This document shows, one piece after another, positions 16,348 to 26,225 of a stretch of 64,000 nt of DNA. The position numbers and the translations under genes are program-made. The notes beneath the pieces were generated by a model that was given only the letters and a program-made list of their open reading frames with translations, was not told the DNA's origin and ran no database searches. The DNA is from an uncultured Eubacterium sp. Its GTDB lineage: Bacteria > Bacillota > Clostridia > Oscillospirales > Acutalibacteraceae. Numbering within the stretch: position 1 is the stretch's first letter; each line of letters opens with the position of its first letter. The stretch covers positions 1-64,000 of the forward strand of contig CALWID010000005.1 of assembly GCA_944380635.1 (NCBI GenBank), written 5' to 3'.

Positions 16348-18828
16348 ATGAATCAGGGTATTTCAGTGTCTAAAGCAAAGAAAATGATAAATGATAAATT
16401 AAGTCATTTTTTCGGCGTTACGCCGGATACCGCAACGGATGAGCAGTATTATAAAGCCGTTGCCATGATAATCCGTGATGAACTTTCCGGAATGAACAGC
16501 GATTTCCGCCATACAGCCGAAGGGCAGGATACAAAAAAAGTTTATTACCTTTGCATGGAATTTCTTATGGGCCGTTCTCTTAAGAATAATCTTTATAATC
16601 TTGGGCTTACCAATGTGTTTAATGAGGCGCTCAAAAGTTTCGGCGTAAATCTTGAAAAACTTTATGAACTGGAGCCTGACGCCGGCCTCGGAAACGGCGG
16701 GCTCGGCAGGCTTGCCGCTTGTTATCTTGACGGGCTTGCCACTACCGGCATTCAGTCCATGGGCTACTGCATAAGATATGAGGCGGGCATTTTTCGCCAA
16801 AAACTTGTTGACGGCTGGCAGACCGAACTTCCCGATTTCTGGCTTCCCGGCGGTGATGTCTGGCTTGTTCCAAGGGAAGAGAGAGCCCAGGAAGTAAAGT
16901 TTGAAGGCCATATAGAGGAGAGTTGGGACGGAGATTACCACAGTGTTGAGCAGAAAGACTGCAACACCGTTACCGCCGTGCCGTATGATATGTATGTTTC
17001 CGGCAAGGGCAGGGGAGTTGCCCGTCTGCGCCTTTGGGCTGCAAGAAAACCCGCGCTTGATATGGGGCTTTTTAATGAGGGCAATTATATGAAAGCAATG
17101 GAGCAGTCCGCTATGGCGGAGGCTATCTCCAAAGTGCTCTATCCTGCGGATAATTCTCCGGAAGGCAAGTCGCTGAGGCTTCGCCAGCAGTATTTCCTTG
17201 TTTCCGCGTCCGTTCAGGATATTATCAGGCGCCATTTAACAAAATATAATACTCTTGATAATCTGCCGGAAAAGGTTGCTATCCATATAAACGATACACA
17301 TCCCACAATGGCCATTCCCGAACTTATGAGGATAATGCTTGATGAGTGCGGATACGGCTGGGATGACGCTTGGAATTTAGTTACCAAAACCGTTGCTTAT
17401 ACAAATCATACGGTTATGAAAGAAGCGCTTGAATGTTGGAGCGAAGAACTCTATAAGCGCCTGCTTCCAAGAATTTATCAGATAACTAAAGAAATTGATA
17501 ACCGCTTCCGCGCGTATGTTTGGGGAATTACCCATGACGCAGACAGAGTTGAACGCATGGCGATTATCTCCGGCGGAGTAGTAAGAATGGCAAATCTCTG
17601 CGTAGCGGGCTCACATTCCGTAAACGGCGTTTCCGCTCTTCATTCTCAGATTCTTAAAGATACCGTATTTCACGATTTTTATACTATTACGCCCGATAAA
17701 TTCACTAATGTTACAAACGGTATCGCTTTCAGAAGATGGATATGCCAGGCAAACGAACCGCTTACAGAGTATCTTACAAATCTTATCGGAGACGGATTTA
17801 TTACAAAAAGCGGCGAACTTCAAAAACTGCGCGCTTATGCCGATGATAAAAAAGTCCTTGCAGACCTTATGGCTATCAAGCGTCAAAACAAAGTGCGCTT
17901 TGCCGAAGTTGTTAAGAAGAGAAACGGCGTTGATATAGACCCTGATTCCATTTTTGATGTGCAGGTAAAAAGACTTCACGAGTATAAGCGCCAAAGCCTT
18001 AATATACTCAATATCATTGCCGAATATCTTATGCTCAAAAAAGACCCGAATACGGATTTTGTTCCCAGAACTTATATATTCGCCTCAAAAGCCGCTCCGG
18101 GTTATTATATGGCAAAGAAAACTATTGAACTTATTGACGCTGTTTCAAAGGTTATCAATAATGACCCTGATGTAAATAAAAAACTTAAAGTTGTGTTTAT
18201 GGAAGAATACAATGTAAGCCTTGCGGAACTCCTTATGCCTGCCGCAGATATTTCAGAGCAGATTTCTCTTGCGGGCACGGAGGCGTCCGGCACCGGCAAT
18301 ATGAAACTTATGCTGAACGGCGCCGTTACCCTCGGTACGCTTGACGGCGCTAATGTGGAAATAGCAAATGCCGTCGGCAAAGATAATATTATACTCTTCG
18401 GTATGAAAACAAATGAGGTTGAGCAACTTCAAAGAGACGGCTATCATCCTATGAGTTATTTAAATAATAACCCTGCTCTTAAGGGCGCTGTTGATTTCAT
18501 TTCCGCCGGTATAAACGGCAAAAATTTCAGCGAATTTGTTTCAAGTTTAACAAATTCAGACCCATATATGGCGCTTGCTGATTTTGCCGATTATCAAAAA
18601 GCGCAGAAACTTTCCGCCGATATTTATAAGGATAAGGAAAAATTTGCCAGAATGAGCCTTATTAATATTGCGTCGGCAGGTGTTTTCAGCGCAGACCGCG
18701 CCATTATGGAGTATGCCGAAAATATTTGGCACACAAAGCCTGTTCGTTTTGATAATGAGGAAAAGGAAGAAAATAAAAAATCCGTATCCCGCGGCAGAAA
18801 AACAGGCAGGTCAAAAACCGATAAATAA
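16348..18828 (+). CDS. glgP: Glycogen/starch alpha-glucan phosphorylase
   Basis: A GT35 enzyme of 826 residues that releases glucose 1-phosphate from alpha-1,4-glucans. Visible signatures are EPDAGLGNGGLGRLAACYLDG, the phosphate/glucan region VKRLHEYKRQSLN, and the PLP site EASGTGNMKLMLNGAVTLGT, in which the Lys of GNMK holds the cofactor. ATG 16348 follows a textbook TTTGGAGG; the TTG at 16333 overlaps that site and is rejected. A charged tail of about 25 residues (NEEKEENKKSVSRGRKTG) extends beyond the usual end. It sits beside a GH13 enzyme, making a glucan-utilisation pair. Confidence 0.95.
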   Translation: MNQGISVSKAKKMINDKLSHFFGVTPDTATDEQYYKAVAMIIRDELSGMNSDFRHTAEGQDTKKVYYLCMEFLMGRSLKNNLYNLGLTNVFNEALKSFGVNLEKLYELEPDAGLGNGGLGRLAACYLDGLATTGIQSMGYCIRYEAGIFRQKLVDGWQTELPDFWLPGGDVWLVPREERAQEVKFEGHIEESWDGDYHSVEQKDCNTVTAVPYDMYVSGKGRGVARLRLWAARKPALDMGLFNEGNYMKAMEQSAMAEAISKVLYPADNSPEGKSLRLRQQYFLVSASVQDIIRRHLTKYNTLDNLPEKVAIHINDTHPTMAIPELMRIMLDECGYGWDDAWNLVTKTVAYTNHTVMKEALECWSEELYKRLLPRIYQITKEIDNRFRAYVWGITHDADRVERMAIISGGVVRMANLCVAGSHSVNGVSALHSQILKDTVFHDFYTITPDKFTNVTNGIAFRRWICQANEPLTEYLTNLIGDGFITKSGELQKLRAYADDKKVLADLMAIKRQNKVRFAEVVKKRNGVDIDPDSIFDVQVKRLHEYKRQSLNILNIIAEYLMLKKDPNTDFVPRTYIFASKAAPGYYMAKKTIELIDAVSKVINNDPDVNKKLKVVFMEEYNVSLAELLMPAADISEQISLAGTEASGTGNMKLMLNGAVTLGTLDGANVEIANAVGKDNIILFGMKTNEVEQLQRDGYHPMSYLNNNPALKGAVDFISAGINGKNFSEFVSSLTNSDPYMALADFADYQKAQKLSADIYKDKEKFARMSLINIASAGVFSADRAIMEYAENIWHTKPVRFDNEEKEENKKSVSRGRKTGRSKTDK

Positions 18829-18864
18829 ATAATTTTATAATTAATGTACTGATAAACTGTTTTT

Positions 18865-18900
18865 AGGCAAGGGCGTATTACCCTTGCCTGAAATGTTTTA
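18865..18900 (+). terminator. Probable terminator after glgP
   Basis: AGGCAAGGG (18865-18873) pairs with CCCTTGCCT (18881-18889). The following T-run is weak (GAAATGTTTTA), so read-through to the GH13 gene is possible. Confidence 0.6.
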
Positions 18901-18922
18901 ATAACTGATATACGGAGCGCCT

Positions 18923-20773
18923 ATGCAGCCTTTTAATTCAAGAAAAACTGAATATAAATCTGCGGTGCGCGCAATAGCCACCCGTGAAAAGGTTAAATTC
19001 CGCATAATTGTTCCCCGCTCAATGGGCTGTTCAGGCTCCCGCCTTGCAGTGCGTAAAGATGGGGAAGATACCGTCTTTTATTCAATGTTTTGGGCGGGTA
19101 TGTGCGGTAATGACAATGAGTTTTGGGAACTGCATTTTTACGCCACTACACCCGGTCTGTATTTTTATCATTTTGAACTTGATACCCCGTGGGGACTTAA
19201 CTATATAAAAAATACAGGCATGGGCGCAGGGGATTTTAATTCCCTGGGCGCTGAATTTCAGCAAACTGTTTTTGACTGTAATTTTAAAACTCCCGATTTT
19301 CTTAAAGGCGGCATAATTTATCAGATTTTTCCTGATAGATTTTATAACAGCGGCGCAAAAAAATCGGGCGTTCCGAAAAGCCGCGTTATGCGCAAATGGG
19401 GCGAGGAGCCGTTTTGGAACGAGAGCCAGATGAACGGCATTTGGAATAATGATTATTTCGGCGGCGATTTAAAGGGCATAGAGGAAAAACTGCCTTATAT
19501 TAAATCCCTCGGCGTAACCAGCATATACCTCAATCCTATCTTTGAGGCAAATTCAAATCATCGTTACGATACGGCGGATTATGAAAGAATCGACCCTCTT
19601 CTCGGTACTGAGCAAGATTTTAAATCACTTTGCCGCGCGGCAAAAAAAATGGGTATTTCTGTAATACTTGACGGCGTTTTCAGCCATACGGGGTGCGATT
19701 CAAAATATTTTAATATGTATTCGCATTATGATACTGTCGGCGCGTACAACAGCAAGGAAAGCCCATATTACAGTTGGTATAAATTTATAGATTATCCTAA
19801 TGATTATAAAAGTTGGTGGGGAATAAAACTTCTGCCCGAAGTTGAAGAGGAAAATGAATCGTACAGAGAGTATATCTGCGGCAAAAACGGCATACTGCGT
19901 AAATGGCTCAAAGCGGGCGCAGACGGCTGGCGGCTTGATGTTGCCGACGAACTGCCGGATATTTTTCTTGATGAACTCAGAGCGGCGGTTAAATCAGAAA
20001 ATGAAAACGCCGTTATTATAGGTGAAGTGTGGGAAGACGCCACAACTAAATTTGCTTACGGCAAAAGGCGCCGTTATCTTCTCGGCAGGCAGTTGGACAG
20101 CGTTATGAACTATCCTTTTGCCGCCGCTGTTTTAAATTTTGTAAGGGGCGGTTCGGCGGAAAATTTTGCCGATTGTGTTTTGAGTATAGTGGAGAATTAT
20201 CCGCCCTGCGTTTTGAATGAACTTATGAATCATATCGGCACTCATGACACTGAGCGTGCCTTAACAAGCCTTGCCGGCCCGGATTCTTCGGGGAAGGACA
20301 GAATTTGGCAGCACGAGCATAATGTTTTAAGCGAAAGCGATTATTTAAAAGGCGTTTCTATGATGAAAACGGCAAGCCTTTTGCAGTTTACCCTGCCGGG
20401 TGTGCCGAGTATCTATTACGGCGATGAGACCGGTATGCAGGGGATGAAAGACCCGTTTAACAGAGCCTGTTTCCCGTGGGATAATATAAATGATGAACTT
20501 TACAGATGGTATAAACGCCTTGGGGAAATAAGACTCGGCTGTTCTGCCTTTAAAGAGGGTGTGTTTAATATTGTTTACGCCCGCGCGGGCGCGCTTGCCT
20601 ATACCCGCAGCGCGGATGATAATACGGTTTTGTGCGCCGTAAATGTTTCAGATACGCCCGCCGATATTGAAGTAGGCGCCGAGTGGGATAATTCTTATCC
20701 GTTTTTCGGCGGCAAATGCTCAAACGGCATACTACGCCTTGAACCGTTTGAAAGAGCGCTTTTCAGCAGATAA
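18923..20773 (+). CDS. GH13 alpha-amylase family enzyme (neopullulanase/cyclomaltodextrinase-like)
   Basis: A 616-residue intracellular glycosidase without signal peptide. An N-terminal Ig-like domain of about 120 residues (VKFRIIVPRSMGCSGSRLAV...) precedes the catalytic barrel, which opens with GGIIYQIFPDRFYNSG. Region I is DGVFSHTG, region II GWRLDVADE (nucleophile Asp), region III IGEVWED (acid/base Glu), and region IV HIGTHDTER. This pattern is typical of neopullulanase, cyclomaltodextrinase or maltogenic amylase. With glgP next to it, a role in trimming branched or cyclic maltodextrins is likely. Exact specificity cannot be read. GGAGCG precedes the ATG. Confidence 0.85.
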   Translation: MQPFNSRKTEYKSAVRAIATREKVKFRIIVPRSMGCSGSRLAVRKDGEDTVFYSMFWAGMCGNDNEFWELHFYATTPGLYFYHFELDTPWGLNYIKNTGMGAGDFNSLGAEFQQTVFDCNFKTPDFLKGGIIYQIFPDRFYNSGAKKSGVPKSRVMRKWGEEPFWNESQMNGIWNNDYFGGDLKGIEEKLPYIKSLGVTSIYLNPIFEANSNHRYDTADYERIDPLLGTEQDFKSLCRAAKKMGISVILDGVFSHTGCDSKYFNMYSHYDTVGAYNSKESPYYSWYKFIDYPNDYKSWWGIKLLPEVEEENESYREYICGKNGILRKWLKAGADGWRLDVADELPDIFLDELRAAVKSENENAVIIGEVWEDATTKFAYGKRRRYLLGRQLDSVMNYPFAAAVLNFVRGGSAENFADCVLSIVENYPPCVLNELMNHIGTHDTERALTSLAGPDSSGKDRIWQHEHNVLSESDYLKGVSMMKTASLLQFTLPGVPSIYYGDETGMQGMKDPFNRACFPWDNINDELYRWYKRLGEIRLGCSAFKEGVFNIVYARAGALAYTRSADDNTVLCAVNVSDTPADIEVGAEWDNSYPFFGGKCSNGILRLEPFERALFSR

Positions 20774-20782
20774 TTTGAACTT

Positions 20783-20814
20783 TCCGCTTAAACCGCGTGT
20801 TTAAGCGGATTTTT
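20783..20814 (+). terminator. Terminator after GH13 gene
   Basis: TCCGCTTAAAC (20783-20793) pairs with GTTTAAGCGGA (20799-20809), then a T run. Confidence 0.88.
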
Positions 20815-20836
20815 GTATTATTACTGAATTTTTTTA

Positions 20837-20865
20837 TTGTATATTTTAAATTTATATGCTATACT
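20837..20865 (+). promoter_or_regulatory. Sigma-A promoter for aspS and possibly gatCAB
   Basis: TTGTAT at 20837-20842, a 17-base spacer, and TATACT at 20860-20865. The leader that follows has a GCGGCA/TGCCGC hairpin near 20899-20930. It has no T-box signature. Confidence 0.7.
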
Positions 20866-20972
20866 ATTACGGAAATTAAAGTGGAGTGGTATAGTTTGCG
20901 GCAAATTAACGCTTTACGCTCCCTGCCGCGCGGCGGCAAATGTTAAATTTAACTCCGAAAGGAATTTTACTT

Positions 20973-22727
20973 ATGGCTTACAGAACTTTTAACTGCGGGG
21001 AACTTACTCTTGATGACCTCGGAAAAAGAGCAATTCTTGCCGGCTGGGTAGATACTATCCGCGACCACGGCGGAGTTGCGTTTATTGATTTGCGTGATGA
21101 ATACGGAGTAACACAGGTAGTAGTAAACGACGATACCCTTATCTATCACCTTAAAAAAGAAAGCGTAATTTCAGTTGAGGGCGTTGTTGTTAAGCGCGAT
21201 GAGGAAACAGTAAATAAAAAGATTAAAACAGGCGAACTTGAAGTTAAGGTGGATAAACTCACCGTTCTCGGCGCCTGCACTGAAAATCTTCCTTTTGAGG
21301 TTTCGGATTCCAAAGAAACAAGGGAGGATGTGCGCCTTACTTATCGCTTTCTTGATTTAAGAAACAAGGCGGTTCACGATAATATTATCTTCAGAAGTCA
21401 GGTGGTTTCTTTCCTGCGTAAAAAGATGGAAAGCCTTGGATTTACGGAAATTACCACCCCGATTTTAACCTGCTCTTCACCGGAGGGCGCAAGGGACTAT
21501 ATTATCCCTTCAAGAAAGCATGAGGGCAAGTTTTATGCTCTGCCTCAGGCTCCACAGCAGTTTAAGCAGTTGCTTATGGTTTCCGGGTTTGATAAATATT
21601 TCCAGATAGCGCCGTGCTTTAGAGATGAGGATGCGCGCGCGGACCGTTCACCCGGTGAATTTTATCAACTCGATTTTGAAATGGCTTTCGCAACTCAGGA
21701 GGATGTTTTCGCCGTTGCGGAAGATGTCCTTTACGATACTTTCACAAAATTCGGCGGCGGCAAAGAAGTTTCCCCGGCTCCTTTTGTAAGGATTCCTTAT
21801 GAGGAGGCTATGCTTAAGTACGGCACAGATAAGCCGGACCTCAGAAATCCGCTTGAGATAGTTGATTTAACTGATTTCTTCAGCGATGTTGAATTTAAAG
21901 CGTTCAAGGGCAGACCCGTCAGAGGTATAAATGTTGCCGGCTGCGCAAAGCAGTCAAAGGGCTGGTTTGAGAAAATGCTGAAATTCGCTCTTGAAATCGG
22001 TATGAAAGGTCTTGGCTATATAGAAGTGCTTGAAGACGGCTCTTATAAAGGCCCGATAGATAAATTCCTGCCGCCCGAAAAGAAAGAGGAACTCCGCCGT
22101 ATATTCAATTTCAAAACGGATGATACTCTGTTCTTTATCTGCGATACTCCAAAACGAGTAAATGAACTTGCCGGTCAGATTCGTACGGAACTTGCAAACA
22201 GGCTTAATCTTATTGATAAAGATAAATTTGAACTTTGCTTTATCACTGATTTTCCGATGTATGAACTTGATGAGGACGGCAAACTGATATTTACTCACAA
22301 TCCGTTTTCAATGCCCCAGGGCGAAATGGATGCGCTCCTTAACGAAGACCCGCTTAAGATAAAGGCGTATCAGTATGATATTGTGTGCAACGGTGTTGAA
22401 CTTTCTTCCGGCGCTGTAAGAAACCACAGACCGGATGTTATGGTAAAAGCCTTTGAAATGGCAGGGTATACGGAGGAAGATGTTAAGGAAAAATTCGGCG
22501 CTCTGTTTAAAGCGTTCCATTACGGCGCTCCGCCGCACGCAGGTATGGCGCCCGGAGTGGACAGAATGATAATGCTCCTTAAAGATGAGGAAAATATCAG
22601 GGAAGTTATTGCTTTCCCGATGAATTCAAATGCGCAGGATCTTCTTCTCGGCGCCCCGAATACGGTAACGGAAATGCAGCTCCGCGAAACTCATATTAAA
22701 CTTCGCCGCCCCGTTCCCGAAAAATAA
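20973..22727 (+). CDS. aspS: Aspartate--tRNA ligase
   Basis: Class IIb synthetase of about 584 residues. An N-terminal OB-fold anticodon domain (GWVDTIRDHGGVAFIDLRDEYG) is followed by the catalytic core with motif 2 in FRDEDARADRSPGEFYQLDF, the bacterial GAD insertion, and motif 3 in HAGMAPGVDRMIMLL. ATG 20973 follows GAAAGGAAT; the upstream extension from 20940 is rejected. It lies just before gatCAB. Where asparaginyl-tRNA synthetase is absent, AspRS mischarges tRNA-Asn for GatCAB to repair; whether that holds here cannot be told from the window. Confidence 0.94.
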   Translation: MAYRTFNCGELTLDDLGKRAILAGWVDTIRDHGGVAFIDLRDEYGVTQVVVNDDTLIYHLKKESVISVEGVVVKRDEETVNKKIKTGELEVKVDKLTVLGACTENLPFEVSDSKETREDVRLTYRFLDLRNKAVHDNIIFRSQVVSFLRKKMESLGFTEITTPILTCSSPEGARDYIIPSRKHEGKFYALPQAPQQFKQLLMVSGFDKYFQIAPCFRDEDARADRSPGEFYQLDFEMAFATQEDVFAVAEDVLYDTFTKFGGGKEVSPAPFVRIPYEEAMLKYGTDKPDLRNPLEIVDLTDFFSDVEFKAFKGRPVRGINVAGCAKQSKGWFEKMLKFALEIGMKGLGYIEVLEDGSYKGPIDKFLPPEKKEELRRIFNFKTDDTLFFICDTPKRVNELAGQIRTELANRLNLIDKDKFELCFITDFPMYELDEDGKLIFTHNPFSMPQGEMDALLNEDPLKIKAYQYDIVCNGVELSSGAVRNHRPDVMVKAFEMAGYTEEDVKEKFGALFKAFHYGAPPHAGMAPGVDRMIMLLKDEENIREVIAFPMNSNAQDLLLGAPNTVTEMQLRETHIKLRRPVPEK

Positions 22728-22734
22728 ATAAACG

Positions 22735-22756
22735 CGGGTGCACTTATGTGCGCCCG
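22735..22756 (+). other. Intercistronic hairpin between aspS and gatC
   Basis: CGGGTGCAC (22735-22743) pairs with GTGCGCCCG (22748-22756) with one G-U pair. There is no T tract directly after it, so it is more likely an mRNA stabiliser or weak attenuator than a full terminator. Confidence 0.5.
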
Positions 22757-22809
22757 GTTGCCTTTTATAATTGTTTTTATTGTTTTATATAGTTTAGGAG
22801 GATTTATTT

Positions 22810-23100
22810 ATGCAGATAACTCCGGATTTAATAAAATATCTTGAATCCCTTGCCCGTATAAACTTAACTGAGGAAGAGGAAAAGAAAGTTGGCGCAGAAC
22901 TTCAGGATATACTCACATATATTGATATGCTCAACGAACTTGATACAACAGGCGTTGAGGCAATGAGCCATTCTTTCCCTATAACAAATGTTTTCAGAAA
23001 AGACGAGGTTAAGCCTTCAATGCCGCCTCAGGAGATAACCGCAAATGCCCCCGAAAGCAGCGGCGGCGCTTTTGTAGTACCAAAAACGGTAACGGAATAG
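22810..23100 (+). CDS. gatC: Aspartyl/glutamyl-tRNA amidotransferase subunit C
   Basis: A 96-residue subunit that wraps around GatA and stabilises the GatCAB complex. Typical features are ITPDLIKYLESLARINLTEEEE, the central LQDILTYIDMLNELDT, and a proline-rich end VKPSMPPQEI. AGGAGG precedes the start. It begins the gatC-gatA-gatB operon that amidates Glu-tRNA(Gln) and Asp-tRNA(Asn). Confidence 0.93.
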   Translation: MQITPDLIKYLESLARINLTEEEEKKVGAELQDILTYIDMLNELDTTGVEAMSHSFPITNVFRKDEVKPSMPPQEITANAPESSGGAFVVPKTVTE

Positions 23101-23110
23101 GAGGCTCGGT

Positions 23111-24577
23111 ATGGAAATATATGAAATGACAGCGCTTGAAATAGCGCAGAAAATAAAAAGCAGGGAGATTTCCTGCGAGGACGCCGTTAATTCCGTTGCC
23201 AAAAGCATAGAGGAAAAAGACGGAAATTATAATTGTTATACTGCTTTTGATAAAGACTGCGCTCTTGAAAAGGCAAAATACGCTCAAAATCTTATTGACT
23301 CCGGCAATGCGGATTCACCCCTTGCAGGCGTTCCCGTTGCGGTTAAGGATAATATCTGCACTAAGGGTGAAATCACTTCCTGTGCTTCAAAAATACTTTA
23401 TAATTTTAAACCGCCTTATGACGCAACAGTCATTAAAAAACTTACCGCCGCAGGTATGATACCGTGCGGAAAAGTAAATATGGATGAGTTTGCAATGGGC
23501 TCCACAACAGAAACTTCTTATTACGGCGCAACCAAAAATCCGTGGGATACAAATAAAGTGCCCGGCGGTTCTTCAGGCGGTGCGGCGGCTGCTGTTGCCG
23601 CCCGGGAAAGCGTTGTTGCCCTCGGTTCGGATACCGGCGGTTCTATCCGCCAGCCTTGCTCATTCTGCGGCGTAACGGGGCTTAAACCCACTTACGGTTC
23701 AGTGTCAAGATACGGCCTTATTGCTTATGCGTCATCACTCGACCAAATAGGCCCTATCGCCAAAACCGCGCTTGACGCCGCCGCTCTGTTTTCCGTTATA
23801 TGCGGCAAGGATGAAAAAGACGGCACTTCTGCCGACCCGAATCCGTTTACTGTTGAGGAAATCGCAAAAACTACGGATTTAAAAGGCAAAAAAGTAGGTA
23901 TCCCTGCGGACTTTTTCGGCGAGGGTATTAATGAAGAAGTTGCAAAAAGCGTTATGCAGGCAGCCGAAACTCTTAAATCGCTCGGCGCTGATGTAGAGGA
24001 ATTTGCTATGCCAATCGTAAAATACGCAATTCCCACTTATTATATAATTGCCTGCGCTGAGGCTTGCTCAAATCTTTCCCGATTTGACGGCATTAAGTAC
24101 GGCTATAAATCGCCTGATGCCCATAACCTCAGAGAGGTTTATATTAAGTCGCGCTCAGAGGGCTTCGGTATGGAAGTCAAAAAGCGTATTATGCTGGGCA
24201 ATTTTGTGCTTTCAAGCGGTTATTTTGACGCTTATTATAATAAAGCGTTAAAGGCAAAAGGGCTTATAGTTAAAGCCTTTAATGAAGCCTTTGAAAAATA
24301 TGATTTTCTTCTCGGGCCTGTTGCGCCTACAACGGCGCTTAAAATGGGCGAGGGATTAAGCGACCCGCTCGCAATGTACCTCGGCGATATCTATACGGTA
24401 ATGATTAATATTGCCGGTCTGCCGTCGCTTGCTCTGCCGTGCGGATTTGACGGCAGCGGTATGCCAATCGGTATGCAGATTATAGGCAGGCCGTTTGATG
24501 AAAAAACTATTCTTGCCGCGGGTAACGCTTTCCAGAGCGTAACAGATTATCACACAAAAAGACCCGCCGGTGTTTAA
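23111..24577 (+). CDS. gatA: Aspartyl/glutamyl-tRNA amidotransferase subunit A
   Basis: A 488-residue amidase that frees ammonia from glutamine for transamidation. The Ser-cisSer-Lys triad is seen as Lys in GVPVAVKDNIC, the cis-Ser in PGGSSGGAAAAVA, and the nucleophile Ser in GSDTGGSIRQPCSFCG. It starts 10 bases after gatC with TAGGAGG as Shine-Dalgarno. Length is normal for GatA. Confidence 0.95.
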   Translation: MEIYEMTALEIAQKIKSREISCEDAVNSVAKSIEEKDGNYNCYTAFDKDCALEKAKYAQNLIDSGNADSPLAGVPVAVKDNICTKGEITSCASKILYNFKPPYDATVIKKLTAAGMIPCGKVNMDEFAMGSTTETSYYGATKNPWDTNKVPGGSSGGAAAAVAARESVVALGSDTGGSIRQPCSFCGVTGLKPTYGSVSRYGLIAYASSLDQIGPIAKTALDAAALFSVICGKDEKDGTSADPNPFTVEEIAKTTDLKGKKVGIPADFFGEGINEEVAKSVMQAAETLKSLGADVEEFAMPIVKYAIPTYYIIACAEACSNLSRFDGIKYGYKSPDAHNLREVYIKSRSEGFGMEVKKRIMLGNFVLSSGYFDAYYNKALKAKGLIVKAFNEAFEKYDFLLGPVAPTTALKMGEGLSDPLAMYLGDIYTVMINIAGLPSLALPCGFDGSGMPIGMQIIGRPFDEKTILAAGNAFQSVTDYHTKRPAGV

Positions 24578-24589
24578 GGAGGCAGAAAA

Positions 24590-26023
24590 ATGGAATTTTC
24601 AACTGTTTGCGGACTTGAAGTGCATACTGAGCTTGCAACAAAAACCAAAATTTTCTGTTCCTGCTCAACTGAATTCGGCGGCGAGCCGAATACACATGTG
24701 TGCGAGATTTGCTCCGGTATGCCGGGCACACTTCCCGTATTAAATGAAAAAGTGCTTGAATTTGCGGTTAGAACAGGGCTTGCCACTAACTGCGAAATCA
24801 CTATGAATAATAAGTTTGACAGAAAAAATTATTTTTATCCCGATTTGCCAAAGGCTTATCAGATAAGCCAACTCTATCTGCCAATATGCAGAAACGGATA
24901 TATTGAGATTGATGACTGTATTAACGGCGGCAAAAAGAAAGTTAGAATCCATGAGATTCATATGGAAGAGGACGCCGGTAAACTTGTTCATGACGAGTGG
25001 AATGACTGCACCCTTGTAAACTTTAACCGCTGCGGCGTTCCGCTGCTTGAAATTGTTTCGGAGCCGGATATCGCCTGCGCTGACGAAGCAGTGCAGTATG
25101 TTGAAAAATTGAGGGATATTCTTCAGTTCTGCGGCGTGTCAGACTGTAAAATGCAGGAGGGCTCGCTGCGTGCCGATGTTAATGTTTCCGTTATGGAAAA
25201 AGGTTCGGATAAACTCGGCACAAGAACGGAAATGAAGAATATTAACTCTTTCAAGGCCATCCACAACGCTATTGAAAGCGAGGCGCGCCGCCAGCAGGAG
25301 ATAATTGAGGACGGCGGCAAAGTTGTTCAGGAAACAAGAAGATGGGACGACGCTAAGGGAGAGTCCCACGCTATGCGCAGCAAGGAAGACGCGCAGGATT
25401 ATAAATATTTCCCTGACCCGGATATTCCGCCCATCTGCCTTACTGATGAATATGTGGAGAATATAAGAAAGAATCTTCCCGAACTTCCGGACGCTAAAAA
25501 AGCCCGTTATATGAACGAACTCGGACTTTCGGAATATGATACTTCAATGATATGCTCAAGCGTTTATTATGTGCGCCTGTTTGAAAGAACGGCAGAGATT
25601 ACAAATAACCCCAAAGACAGCGCAAACTGGATTATGGGCGAACTTATGAAAATGCTAAACGATACGCAGACCCTGCCGGAAAATATGAGTTTCAGGCAGG
25701 ATTCGCTCGGCGAGATAATCAATCTTCTTAATTCAAATAAAATCAGCCGCGATTCCGCCAAAAAAGTGTTTAAGGCGGTTTTTGAAGAAGATGTCATTCC
25801 TGCGGATTATGTTAAAGAGCATAATATGGAAGTCCTTTCCGATACCGGCGCTATCAAAACGGTGGTAGAGGAAGTTGTAGCGGGTAATCAAAAAGCGGTT
25901 GATGAATATAAAGGCGGAAAAACTCAGTCTTTCAATTTCCTTATCGGTCAGTGTATGCGCGCGTTAAAAGGCAAAGCGCCCGCCGCTGAGGTAACTAAAA
26001 TTTTAAAGGAAATACTTGGCTGA
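24590..26023 (+). CDS. gatB: Aspartyl/glutamyl-tRNA amidotransferase subunit B
   Basis: A 477-residue kinase/transamidase subunit that activates the mischarged aminoacyl-tRNA and receives ammonia from GatA. The GLEVHTEL start, cysteines of the zinc knuckle (IFCSCSTEFGG...HVCEICSG), FDRKNYFYPDLPKAYQISQ and the C-terminal YqeY-like tail domain are present. AAGGAGG is placed right after the gatA stop. It ends the operon; no clear hairpin terminator was found in the 200 bases that follow. Confidence 0.95.
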   Translation: MEFSTVCGLEVHTELATKTKIFCSCSTEFGGEPNTHVCEICSGMPGTLPVLNEKVLEFAVRTGLATNCEITMNNKFDRKNYFYPDLPKAYQISQLYLPICRNGYIEIDDCINGGKKKVRIHEIHMEEDAGKLVHDEWNDCTLVNFNRCGVPLLEIVSEPDIACADEAVQYVEKLRDILQFCGVSDCKMQEGSLRADVNVSVMEKGSDKLGTRTEMKNINSFKAIHNAIESEARRQQEIIEDGGKVVQETRRWDDAKGESHAMRSKEDAQDYKYFPDPDIPPICLTDEYVENIRKNLPELPDAKKARYMNELGLSEYDTSMICSSVYYVRLFERTAEITNNPKDSANWIMGELMKMLNDTQTLPENMSFRQDSLGEIINLLNSNKISRDSAKKVFKAVFEEDVIPADYVKEHNMEVLSDTGAIKTVVEEVVAGNQKAVDEYKGGKTQSFNFLIGQCMRALKGKAPAAEVTKILKEILG

Positions 26024-26156
26024 TGCGCCGCTTTTTGTTTTCGCTTTAAACTGTTATAAACAAAACCGAAATTATGTGTCTTAAAAAGCATTATGTTGCT
26101 GTTTAGATATACAAAAAAGTTATAAACGGCTATTCAAAATAAGTATTTGCTATAGA

Positions 26157-26225
26157 GCCCCTTTGGTGTTAAACTGATTGTGCGGTGGGAAACTGCCGCT
26201 TAGGTTTGCATTAAGGGGCATTTTT
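26157..26225 (+). promoter_or_regulatory. Structured leader with sequestered Shine-Dalgarno before serine hydrolase
   Basis: GCCCCTT (26157-26163) can pair with AAGGGGC (26213-26219). The latter holds the Shine-Dalgarno and is followed by ATTTTTATG. A small inner hairpin (GCGGT at 26182-26186 with ACTGC at 26192-26196) lies in the loop. Confidence 0.45.

Noticed and set aside
16399..17235. A 278-codon open frame on the minus strand inside glgP
   Set aside because: It is the antisense of a well-conserved enzyme; no ribosome site, and the residues follow the reverse complement of glgP codons.
20866..20972. Possible T-box leader before aspS
   Set aside because: No AGGGTGG-type T-box core and no specifier stem; only a small GC hairpin.
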